From Solobacterium sp. (GTDB taxonomy: Bacteria > Bacillota_I > Bacilli_A > Erysipelotrichales > Erysipelotrichaceae), in assembly GCA_016280695.1 (NCBI GenBank), contig JAEEHG010000072.1:1-5063 (forward strand): a stretch of DNA of 5,063 nt, given 5' to 3'. A program made the position numbers and the translations under genes. Numbering within the stretch: position 1 is the stretch's first letter; each line of letters opens with the position of its first letter. Below, piece after piece: positions 1 through 5,063 of the stretch. The notes under the pieces were generated by a model. It saw only the letters and a list, made by a program, of their open reading frames with translations, did not search any database and was not told the DNA's origin.

Positions 1-47
1 ATACCGAGAAGCGCTGCCGCGCATGTCATCATCTTTGCACGTTTCAT
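1..47 (-). CDS. N-terminus of a secreted or membrane protein (partial, runs off the left edge)
   Basis: Only 15 codons and two bases are visible, read leftward from an ATG at 47-45: MKRAKMMTCAAALLG. The basic start (K2, R3, K5) followed by a hydrophobic Ala/Leu stretch is the typical beginning of a signal peptide or signal anchor. An in-frame TGA lies seven codons upstream, with no alternative start in between. ATGs at codons 6 and 7 are possible but would discard the basic n-region. No Shine-Dalgarno sequence precedes the ATG, but a good sigma-A-like promoter ends 15 bases before it. The gene follows the PTS-like gene on the same strand after a 52-base gap. Function cannot be judged from so little; Cys9 is probably too early to be a lipobox cysteine. 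Confidence 0.6.
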   Translation of the reverse strand, partial: MKRAKMMTCAAALLG

Positions 48-62
48 AAAGAGCGTAAAACT

Positions 63-91
63 ATTGTATCACAGCCTGTCAAGCCTGTTAA
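63..91 (-). promoter_or_regulatory. Sigma-A-type promoter for the left-edge gene
   Basis: On the minus strand a -35 box TTAACA (91-86, 5 of 6 consensus) and a -10 box TACAAT (68-63, 5 of 6) are separated by exactly 17 bases. The predicted start of transcription is near position 56, giving a leader of only about 9 bases before the ATG at 47. The -35 lies within a perfect 10-base palindrome, CTGTTAACAG, and the spacer carries a tandem repeat. Spacing and match are good; use is inferred. Confidence 0.6.
73..88. repeat. Two-copy 9-base-period direct repeat inside a promoter
   Basis: AGCCTGT occurs at 73-79 and again at 82-88 on the plus strand, with a period of 9 bases. Both copies lie between or overlapping the -35 and -10 boxes of the left-edge gene. 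It could be a regulator site or chance. Confidence 0.35.
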
Positions 92-99
92 CAGCGAAT

Positions 100-1659
100 C
101 TAGCGCGGTGTGCCCGGACGGATGGTATTCCGGATCGCCTGGGTAATGCCCATGCGCACCATGGTGGACGCTGCCCCGTAGGATATCGCATAGCCGGCCT
201 TGGTCTCATAGACCCGGACCGAACCCAGCTGCCGCAGCCGGGCGGCATTCAGTTTCGTCGGATCATAGAGGCTGACCACCAGCCGGTTCTGGGAGGACTG
301 GGTCATCTTGATGTTGCCGACCCCGCCGACCGCCTCAATGGTGCCGTCAACCAGGCGCTGCCGGTCACCGACATGGAACAGGTCCAGGGCCAGATACCGG
401 AAATACAGCCGGGTCATGAAGAAATACAGCACAAAGCTGCCGGCCCCGATCAGGGCTATGGTCATCGTTGCCCGCCGCAGGTGCGGGTTGGTCAGATACG
501 TCAGGTATTCCGGCAGGGTTCCGGGCATGACCGCCATCGTTCCCGTGCCGGTATAGTTGAAGCCGAGATATACGTGCATGGCCTGGAAAACCCCGAAGAG
601 GATGCCCGTGCACATCAGGTGCATGCCGAACAGCAGCGGGCAGAGCAGCACCAGGGTCAGCTCGAGCGGCAGGATCACCCCGGCAAACATGGAAATCAGG
701 GAGACCACAATATAGAACATCAGCATCCGCCGGCGGTCAACCTTATCCGTACGGATGGAGAACATGCCCCACAGCATGCCCGGCAGGGCAAAGATATTGA
801 GTACATAATACGGGGTGATGAAGCGGCCCGCCATGCCGTTGAGATTGCTGGAGGACAGCTGTGACGTCCAGATGGTCACATCGCCGATCAGGTTCGCCCC
901 GGCCATGGAGATCCAGGAACCGCCGCTGACCCCGTACCAGAACGGATTGCGCAGCACTGTGTTCAGATTCAGCACACTGGTGATGCGGTCCAGGATACCG
1001 TACATCATCAGATTCATCGGATTGGTTGTATCCGCCGAAATGAAGCGGATCTGGCTCTGCAGCAGACGGATAAAATACGGCCAGGCAAAGGCCATGAGCG
1101 CCCCCGCCAGCATGCAGACAAGGATCGTCTGGATGACACACCAGACATCCTTCGAGATAAACGAGAACAGCCCGTACTCGCTGTGATGGCGTGAACGGCT
1201 GAAGCACCACAGGGTCAAAGCGGATACGATGGCCGCCGCAAACACCCCGGTCTGCAGCGGGTAGCGCACCCCGCCGGTCGCCCCGACAATGTTCACGCTG
1301 GTCGTCGATATGCCGAGAATCGAACTGTATGCCGTTGCCGGCAGATTCCCCGGCGCAAAGCACATGGTCATCACCAGGTAAGTCACATAACCGCTCAGGG
1401 CCGAAATGATCGAGGTGGCGCTGCCGGCTTTGCGGGTTACCAGGCGGATCAGGAACAGCAGCGGATAATTCGTGACCAGGAACGAACCGATGCGGATCAT
1501 CGCTTCGGCCAGGGCCAGGACAATATTGTTGTGAATGCTGATCAATGATGAAAATGCCGGGTTGGACAGCAGATTGCCCAAGCCCAGCAGGAACATCGCC
1601 GCAAACAGCACGCCGATGGGGAACTGCAGAACTTCATATAGTGAATGCCAGTTGCGCAT
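100..1659 (-). CDS. PTS glucose-superfamily EIIC-EIIB homologue with degenerate catalytic and sugar-binding motifs
   Basis: A 519-residue membrane protein that aligns by eye along its whole length with glucose/maltose-type PTS permeases, near their usual length. The start resembles EIIC N-termini (LQFPIGVLFAAMFLLGLGN, residues 11-29), and about ten hydrophobic segments follow to residue 420. Residues 436-510 resemble an EIIB domain (VGGVGNI around 444-450, R459-L460, YAISYG 490-495). Family-defining residues are changed. The EIIC Gly-Leu-His-His motif is Asn-Leu-Asn-Thr (231-234), followed by the recognisable NPFWYG. GITEPIE is GVILPLE (327-333), losing the first Glu. The EIIB cysteine in the DACITRL motif is Ser456 within QSSQNRL. 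In characterised relatives that cysteine carries the phosphate and the His and Glu contact sugar. The frame is intact, so this looks like a diverged protein rather than a decayed gene; transport without phosphorylation, sensing or a structural role are all open. ATG 1659 is preceded by GGAG at 1673-1670. It follows nadK by 52 bases. Confidence 0.85.
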   Translation of the reverse strand: MRNWHSLYEVLQFPIGVLFAAMFLLGLGNLLSNPAFSSLISIHNNIVLALAEAMIRIGSFLVTNYPLLFLIRLVTRKAGSATSIISALSGYVTYLVMTMCFAPGNLPATAYSSILGISTTSVNIVGATGGVRYPLQTGVFAAAIVSALTLWCFSRSRHHSEYGLFSFISKDVWCVIQTILVCMLAGALMAFAWPYFIRLLQSQIRFISADTTNPMNLMMYGILDRITSVLNLNTVLRNPFWYGVSGGSWISMAGANLIGDVTIWTSQLSSSNLNGMAGRFITPYYVLNIFALPGMLWGMFSIRTDKVDRRRMLMFYIVVSLISMFAGVILPLELTLVLLCPLLFGMHLMCTGILFGVFQAMHVYLGFNYTGTGTMAVMPGTLPEYLTYLTNPHLRRATMTIALIGAGSFVLYFFMTRLYFRYLALDLFHVGDRQRLVDGTIEAVGGVGNIKMTQSSQNRLVVSLYDPTKLNAARLRQLGSVRVYETKAGYAISYGAASTMVRMGITQAIRNTIRPGTPR

Positions 1660-1680
1660 GTATTGTTTACTCCGTTGCCT

Positions 1681-1709
1681 ATTTTACCATCATTGCCATG
1701 CCGGCACAA
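1681..1709 (-). promoter_or_regulatory. Promoter candidate for the PTS-like gene
   Basis: Minus-strand TTGTGC (1709-1704) and an extended -10, TGG followed by TAAAAT (1686-1681), are 17 bases apart. The -35 matches only in TTG, but the TGn extension can compensate. The predicted start falls close to the GGAG ribosome site at 1673-1670. Readthrough from nadK is also possible, since no terminator separates the genes. Confidence 0.45.
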
Positions 1710-1711
1710 AC

Positions 1712-2482
1712 TCAGAACAGCGTTTTCAGCCGTTCGAAGTAGGAGATCCGCCTGCCCCGCCGCACTCTGACACTGCGGCCCGGGCTCATCCGGACGGTCA
1801 CCCGCTGAATATCATCCATGGACAGCACATCATTGTCACTGCCCAGCAGGGCGCCCCGGAAGCTCTCAGCGCGGAATTCGATCTCGGCTGTATTCTTCAG
1901 CACCAGCGGCGAGCCCAGCGACCGGTAGCGGGAATGATGAATGCCCGAAATCTCGCACAGTTCGATGACCGGCAGGCCTTCCGCCAGCACCGCGCCGCGC
2001 AGCGACCGGTTGTAGGCCGTGCTTCCCAGCTGCGTGCAGACACACATGCCGGTACCCCGGTAGGTTTCGAATTTCTCCCCGTTGATATAGATTTCCATGA
2101 CCTGGGTCCGGGCGGCGTTTTCGATGCGGATCTCATTGACCGCATAGGTTCTGCCGCTGGCAGATATGCTTTCCAGCAGCGGCAGCCTCACTTCTTCTGT
2201 TTTCCCGTCCAGGAACACCTGCAGGAACTCTTCCAGATCGCTCTCCCGGTAATCCGTGCAGAACCCCAGCGTCCCGGTATGCAGGCCATAGAACGTCACA
2301 TGTTCCAGCTGCTCCAGGTACTGGTGCACCGCATAGAGAAAGGTCCCGTCCCCGCCGATGACAAACACCGTCTCCGGACTGTCTGTCTCGGTATAACCGG
2401 CGGCGGTCAGGCGCTGCCGGATCTGTTCCGCCAGGGCGGCCGAATGTTCATCTTTTCTGGTCACAAAAGCAAATGTATTCAT
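1712..2482 (-). CDS. nadK: NAD kinase
   Basis: Phosphorylates NAD to NADP with ATP (or polyphosphate in some relatives) in the cytoplasm; it is the only known bacterial route to NADP. The 256-residue protein has the nucleotide-binding GGDGT motif at 43-47 with the catalytic Asp45, the conserved Asn-Glu pair at 116-117, and the glycine-rich GSTAYNRSLRGAV at 153-165. IHHSRYRSLGSPLVL (181-195) is typical of the Bacilli-type enzyme, as is the short length. I chose ATG 2482 over an in-frame TTG at 2488 because the protein then begins MNTFAFVTRKD, directly at the first beta strand, and because a -10-like box ends only 7 bases upstream. No Shine-Dalgarno is visible for either start. Two usually conserved spots differ: RGTG (142-145) where RGDG is common, and TQLGS (150-154) where TPTGS or TPSGS is usual. 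The catalytic residues remain, so activity is expected. Divergent from the lipoprotein gene. Confidence 0.93.
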   Translation of the reverse strand: MNTFAFVTRKDEHSAALAEQIRQRLTAAGYTETDSPETVFVIGGDGTFLYAVHQYLEQLEHVTFYGLHTGTLGFCTDYRESDLEEFLQVFLDGKTEEVRLPLLESISASGRTYAVNEIRIENAARTQVMEIYINGEKFETYRGTGMCVCTQLGSTAYNRSLRGAVLAEGLPVIELCEISGIHHSRYRSLGSPLVLKNTAEIEFRAESFRGALLGSDNDVLSMDDIQRVTVRMSPGRSVRVRRGRRISYFERLKTLF

Positions 2483-2489
2483 ATGCAAA

Positions 2490-2495
2490 AGTATA
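2490..2495 (-). promoter_or_regulatory. Possible -10 box for nadK, implying a leaderless transcript
   Basis: TATACT on the minus strand (2495-2490, 5 of 6 consensus) ends 7 bases before the nadK ATG at 2482, so transcription would begin at about the start codon. The position expected for a -35 box holds CCGGGA, which is a poor match. The lack of any Shine-Dalgarno fits a leaderless message, but the weak -35 keeps confidence low. Confidence 0.35.
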
Positions 2496-2500
2496 CTACA

Positions 2501-2521
2501 TTCCCGGGCTTTTCCCGGCTT
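2501..2521. repeat. Tandem near-repeat upstream of nadK
   Basis: TTCCCGGGCTT (2501-2511) is followed immediately by TTCCCGGCTT (2512-2521), the same unit minus one G. It occupies the region where the nadK -35 box would lie and includes a CCCGGG palindrome. It may be an operator or simple slippage. Confidence 0.35.
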
Positions 2522-2562
2522 TTCGTTTAAGACTGACAGGTTTTCGTTTATTTACCCGTTTA
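2520..2562. repeat. Direct repeat TTTTCGTTTA in the divergent nadK/lipoprotein promoter region
   Basis: Perfect 10-base copies lie at 2520-2529 and 2541-2550, exactly 21 bases apart (about two helical turns). A shorter third copy, CGTTTA, is at 2557-2562. The second copy overlaps where the lipoprotein -35 box should be. The arrangement resembles a binding site for a protein that contacts one face of the helix, but the regulator is unknown. Confidence 0.4.
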
Positions 2563-2570
2563 TGTCCATA

Positions 2571-2576
2571 TATAAT
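2571..2576 (+). promoter_or_regulatory. -10 box for the lipoprotein gene
   Basis: A perfect TATAAT lies 19 bases before the ATG at 2596. The predicted transcription start, near 2583, falls inside the strong ribosome site GGGAGG (2582-2587), giving a leader of about 13 bases. No convincing -35 box is present; the best at 17-18 base spacing is the TTTATT/TTATTT region around 2547-2553, which overlaps the 10-base repeat. That would suit a promoter needing an activator. Confidence 0.5.
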
Positions 2577-2595
2577 GGTATGGGAGGAAAGAATT

Positions 2596-3510
2596 ATGAA
2601 AAAGTTTACGATAATTACTGCTGCCGCTCTGGCCCTTTCCCTGGCCGGCTGCGGTTCCAAAGCTCCGGAACCGGAAAAACCTGATATCACCGGCTATTAC
2701 GAACTGACCGGCATGGTCAACAGCGGTGAGGAGATGGCATCGGAAGAACTCGAACTGCTCCGGGATATGGGCATGATCGTCTTCCTGGATATCAAGGATG
2801 ACACCAATGCCGAACTGAATGTTTTCGGTGACCCGATGGACCTTACTTACGATCTTGGTGCCATGAAGTTCTACGCCGAGGACGAAGAAATCGATTTCAC
2901 CTATGAAGACGGCGTGATTGTCCTCAGCCAGGACGAAGACTCCATGACGCTCACAAAGACCGAACGGCCGGCCGCCGAACCGGCACCGGAAACCACATCA
3001 GCTCCGATTGCGGCTCCGGCAGCGTCTGCCTGGGCGGGCATTTCCGCCAAGCGGGTCGGCATGGACGATATCGGTTATTTCAACATCCCGGAAGACTGGG
3101 TGGATCAGAGCAAGACTGATGATCCGGCTGCGATCACGCTGCATTACTGGTCCGCAGACGGCACCTACAGCCTGATGGTCTACAGCTACACGAAGGCCGA
3201 GTGGGAACCCTTCGGCAGTGAGTACGGTGAACTGGACACCTGGATTGACGAGACTGCCCGCGGCACCGCGGAGGAATACGCCGATATCCTGACCAGCGAA
3301 ATCTATGACCTTCCGGTCTTCATTAACGGTTATAACGGCACCCGGGCAGACCTCCTGTTCAGTGATGATTCCGCGCTGACCAACGTGATCTTCAAGGATG
3401 ATGCGGAAACCATCCATATCATCACGATGGAAACGTTCACTGAGGATTCCACCGCCCAGATCAATGACTTTACCAATTACGTGGTGGAAAGCTTCACCGT
3501 TGATCAGTAA
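2596..3510 (+). CDS. Two-domain lipoprotein of unknown function
   Basis: A 304-residue protein starting at ATG 2596, chosen over longer frames because GGGAGG sits 8 bases upstream and a lipoprotein signal peptide begins here. MKK is followed by a hydrophobic core and the lipobox LAGC at 16-19, so Cys19 should be lipidated and the protein anchored to the outer face of the membrane. Residues 30-122 form a first domain that opens with ITGYYELTGM and contains alternating strand-like segments; it is acidic and ends in MTLTKTE, a layout often seen in small beta-barrel-like Gram-positive lipoprotein domains. A Pro/Ala/Glu-rich linker spans about 124-147. The second domain (about 154-304) begins VGMDDIGYFNIPEDWVD, a pattern resembling PsbP/Mog1-like folds; that resemblance is a guess. 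No catalytic motif is evident. It is monocistronic, flanked by its own promoter and a terminator. Confidence 0.85.
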   Translation: MKKFTIITAAALALSLAGCGSKAPEPEKPDITGYYELTGMVNSGEEMASEELELLRDMGMIVFLDIKDDTNAELNVFGDPMDLTYDLGAMKFYAEDEEIDFTYEDGVIVLSQDEDSMTLTKTERPAAEPAPETTSAPIAAPAASAWAGISAKRVGMDDIGYFNIPEDWVDQSKTDDPAAITLHYWSADGTYSLMVYSYTKAEWEPFGSEYGELDTWIDETARGTAEEYADILTSEIYDLPVFINGYNGTRADLLFSDDSALTNVIFKDDAETIHIITMETFTEDSTAQINDFTNYVVESFTVDQ

Positions 3511-3514
3511 TTTC

Positions 3515-3554
3515 AATGCGGCTCCGGCACTCCGGAACCGCATTTCATTTTTTT
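3515..3554 (+). terminator. Intrinsic terminator after the lipoprotein gene
   Basis: Arms at 3515-3527 (AATGCGGCTCCGG) and 3532-3544 (CCGGAACCGCATT) pair over 13 positions with a single C-A mismatch around a four-base CACT loop. Seven T residues follow at 3548-3554. The stop codon of the lipoprotein gene ends at 3510, so the hairpin starts four bases later. It separates this gene from glmU. Confidence 0.92.
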
Positions 3555-3578
3555 ACAGCCTCTGTGATTATAAGCCGT

Positions 3579-3584
3579 TATAAT
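3579..3584 (+). promoter_or_regulatory. -10 box for glmU
   Basis: A perfect TATAAT lies 22 bases upstream of the glmU ATG, just after the lipoprotein terminator. The predicted start, about 3591, is directly before GGAGG at 3592-3596, giving a leader of about 16 bases. The best -35-like element, TTTACA (3552-3557), is 21 bases away, too far for standard spacing, and overlaps the end of the terminator T-tract. Confidence 0.5.
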
Positions 3585-3606
3585 AGCGGGTGGAGGAATT
3601 CATAAT

Positions 3607-4599
3607 ATGAAAAACGCAATTGTCCTGGCCGCCGGGAAAGGAACCCGCATGCACTCGGATGTGCCGAAAGTCCTGCATAAAGTCTGCGGCATGCCCATGG
3701 CCGAAGTCATTGTCAAGGTGCTGAAACAGGCCGGCACGGACCGCATTGTGGCCGTTACCGGCTTCGGTCATGCGCTGGTTGAAGAGGCCCTGGCCGGGCA
3801 GTGTGAGTTTGCCCTGCAGGAGCCTCAGCTGGGCACCGGGCACGCTGTCATGCAGGCCCGGCAGCTGGCCGGAGAAGACGGCCTGACCCTGGTTGTCAAC
3901 GGGGATGCCCCGTGCCTGAAACCGGAAACCCTGAACCGGCTCTATGATGCCCTGGGCGATGCCGATATGGCCGTCCTGACGGTCTCCCTGGAGCAGCCGG
4001 GCGCCTACGGCCGCATCGTGCGCAGGACCGACGGCAGCCTCGAAAAGATCGTGGAGTTCAAGGACTGCACAGAGGAAGAAAAGGCCATCCGCGAAGTCAA
4101 TGCCGGCTTCTATGCCTTCCGCAACCGGACATTGTTTGACCATCTGGGAGAGCTGACTGACAATAACGCCCAGAAGGAATACTATATCACCGACATGGTC
4201 CAGATCCTGCTGGGTCACGGCCTGCGGGTCGCAGCCGTGGAATCCGATGATCCGGATGAAGTCCGCGGGGTCAATGACAATGCCGAACTGGCCAAGGCCG
4301 AAAAGATCCTGCAGCGCCGCATCAACACCGCATGGATGAAAAAAGGCGTCACCATCACCGATCCGGAGACCGCATATATCGGCCCGGATGTCATCATCGG
4401 CAAAGATGTCACGATTGGCCCCGGTGTCACCCTGTACGGGAAAACATCCGTTGGTGACCGCACCGTCATCATGCCGGGCTGCCAGCTGACCGACACCGCC
4501 GTCGGTGCGGACTGCACCGTCAATACCTCCGTAATCTGCGGACGGACACTTGCGGATAAAACGATAATTCAGCCTTATACTTACCTGAGAAATCAATGA
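3607..4599 (+). CDS. glmU: Short GlmU: UDP-N-acetylglucosamine pyrophosphorylase lacking the acetyltransferase active site
   Basis: Makes UDP-GlcNAc from GlcNAc-1-phosphate and UTP in the cytoplasm, for peptidoglycan and other cell-wall polymers. The 330-residue protein has the complete uridylyltransferase domain: LAAGKGTRM (7-15) and K21 for nucleotide binding, QEPQLGTGHAV (71-81), NGDAP with metal ligand Asp100 (98-102), YGRIVR (134-139), EVNAG (163-167), NNAQKEYYITD (186-196) and GVNDN (221-225) with the second metal-ligand Asn223. Hexapeptide beta-helix repeats follow from about 257 (IGPDVIIGKDVTIGPGV). Bifunctional GlmU is normally about 450-460 residues; this one ends at IIQPYTYLRNQ, matching the GPFARLRP point of the E. 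coli enzyme near Arg333. The later Lys, His, Tyr and Asn residues of the acetyltransferase site are absent. The 60 bases after the stop hold a promoter for prs and no remnant of the missing part, so this is a clean short form. GGAGG lies 10 bases before the ATG. The glmU-prs order is common in Bacillota. Confidence 0.93.
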   Translation: MKNAIVLAAGKGTRMHSDVPKVLHKVCGMPMAEVIVKVLKQAGTDRIVAVTGFGHALVEEALAGQCEFALQEPQLGTGHAVMQARQLAGEDGLTLVVNGDAPCLKPETLNRLYDALGDADMAVLTVSLEQPGAYGRIVRRTDGSLEKIVEFKDCTEEEKAIREVNAGFYAFRNRTLFDHLGELTDNNAQKEYYITDMVQILLGHGLRVAAVESDDPDEVRGVNDNAELAKAEKILQRRINTAWMKKGVTITDPETAYIGPDVIIGKDVTIGPGVTLYGKTSVGDRTVIMPGCQLTDTAVGADCTVNTSVICGRTLADKTIIQPYTYLRNQ

Positions 4600-4606
4600 T
4601 TTTCTT

Positions 4607-4635
4607 ATGACATTATCCATTCATATCTGTAAAAT
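4607..4635 (+). promoter_or_regulatory. Sigma-A-type promoter for prs
   Basis: ATGACA (4607-4612, 5 of 6 against TTGACA) and TAAAAT (4630-4635, 5 of 6) are 17 bases apart. Transcription would start near 4642, about 18 bases before the prs ATG. No terminator is seen between glmU and prs, so prs is probably also read from the glmU promoter. Confidence 0.6.
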
Positions 4636-4659
4636 AGATGTTGTTAGAAGGGAAAAGAA

Positions 4660-5063
4660 ATGGTAAAAGACACGATTATCTTCGCACTGACCTCAAGCAC
4701 CGATCTGGCCAGAAAAATTGCCGACAACCTGAAACTGCCGCTGGGTGAAATCAAGGTTGATCACTTCGCAGACGGGGAAATCCTCGTTACGCCGCAGGAA
4801 ACAGTCCGCGGCCGCTCTGTCTTCGTAATTCAGTCCACCTGCCCGCCGGTTACCGAACGGCTGATGGAAGTCCTGGTCTGCATTGATGCCCTGCGGCGTG
4901 CTTCTGCCCGGGAAATCAATGTCATCATGCCTTATTACGGCTATGCCAGACAGGACCGCAAGGCAAGTCCGCGCCAGCCGATCACAGCAAAACTGGTCGC
5001 TGACCTGATCACGACAGCCGGGGCTGACCGGATTGTCACGGTTGACCTGCACGCTGCCCAGAT
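4660..5063 (+). CDS. prs: Ribose-phosphate pyrophosphokinase (partial, runs off the right edge)
   Basis: Transfers pyrophosphate from ATP to ribose-5-phosphate to give PRPP, the precursor of purines, pyrimidines, NAD, histidine and tryptophan; cytoplasmic. The first 134 codons are visible, out of roughly 310-330 usual for the family. Seen are the ATP-binding FADGE (36-40), [12 protein letters not shown] (49-60), the [16 protein letters not shown] block (68-83), the flexible-loop motif YGYARQDRK (93-101), [10 protein letters not shown] (107-116) and VDLHAAQ (128-134) with the catalytic-site His131. These make the assignment secure. The first strand reads [12 protein letters not shown] instead of the common IFSGNSNPELA; similar FAL-type starts occur in some Firmicute paralogues, so this may be a class variant. 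The ribosome site AGAAGGG lies at 4646-4652, seven bases before the ATG. It starts 60 bases after glmU and has its own promoter candidate. The PRPP-binding loop lies beyond the edge. Confidence 0.95.
   Translation, partial: MVKDTIIFALTSSTDLARKIADNLKLPLGEIKVDHFADGEILVTPQETVRGRSVFVIQSTCPPVTERLMEVLVCIDALRRASAREINVIMPYYGYARQDRKASPRQPITAKLVADLITTAGADRIVTVDLHAAQ

Noticed and set aside
48..99. Terminator after the PTS-like gene
   Set aside because: The CTGTTAACAG palindrome has no loop and no following T-run; it is better explained as part of the next promoter.
64..864. A 266-codon plus-strand open frame opposite the PTS-like gene
   Set aside because: Low-complexity Gln/His/Arg-rich translation lying entirely antisense to a membrane protein gene with clear homology.
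1690..1711. Possible terminator hairpin between nadK and the PTS-like gene (TGCCGGCA palindrome)
   Set aside because: The stem is only four base pairs with almost no loop, and no T-tract follows on the minus strand.
1535..2530. A 331-codon plus-strand open frame opposite nadK
   Set aside because: It covers nadK on the other strand, has no ribosome site or recognisable motif, and is rich in His, Gln and Arg, as expected from the complement of a GC-rich gene.
3568..4620. A 350-codon minus-strand open frame opposite glmU
   Set aside because: It mirrors the well-supported glmU frame and its composition shows no domain; it is an antisense shadow.
4600..4660. Remnant of the missing GlmU C-terminus after its stop codon
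   Set aside because: The 60 bases are AT-rich, carry the prs promoter and ribosome site, and encode nothing resembling the rest of the beta helix in any frame.

Overview
The window looks like a chromosomal housekeeping segment of a low-branching Bacillota, most likely Erysipelotrichia or a nearby Bacilli lineage. This is inferred from a Bacilli-type short NAD kinase, the Firmicute-style glmU-prs neighbourhood, a glucose-superfamily PTS-like membrane protein and a Gram-positive lipoprotein. Base composition is GC-rich for that group (mid-50s percent by eye), so long antisense shadow frames are common. No mobile elements, CRISPR, rRNA or tRNA genes are visible.

Left half, minus strand, read right to left: nadK (2482 down to 1712), then a 519-residue protein homologous to PTS EIIC-EIIB permeases (1659-100), then the first 15 codons of a secreted or membrane protein that runs off the left edge (47-1). 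Each of the last two genes has its own promoter candidate in the short gap before it.

Right half, plus strand: a two-domain lipoprotein (2596-3510) divergent from nadK, closed by a strong intrinsic terminator; then a short GlmU (3607-4599) and the 5' part of prs (4660 to the right edge), each with a promoter candidate. GlmU makes UDP-GlcNAc for peptidoglycan, Prs makes PRPP for nucleotides and NAD, and NadK makes NADP. The stretch is therefore mainly precursor and cofactor metabolism plus two envelope proteins of unknown role.

Two features stand out. The PTS homologue has lost the EIIB phospho-cysteine and the His and Glu signatures of the EIIC sugar site, although its reading frame and fold signatures are intact; it looks like a permease-derived protein that cannot do ordinary phosphotransfer. 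The GlmU stops cleanly within the left-handed beta helix, before every acetyltransferase catalytic residue except the one at its very end, so it should be a uridylyltransferase only and the cell needs another source of GlcNAc-1-phosphate. Smaller points are very short or absent 5' leaders and repeat motifs in two promoter regions.
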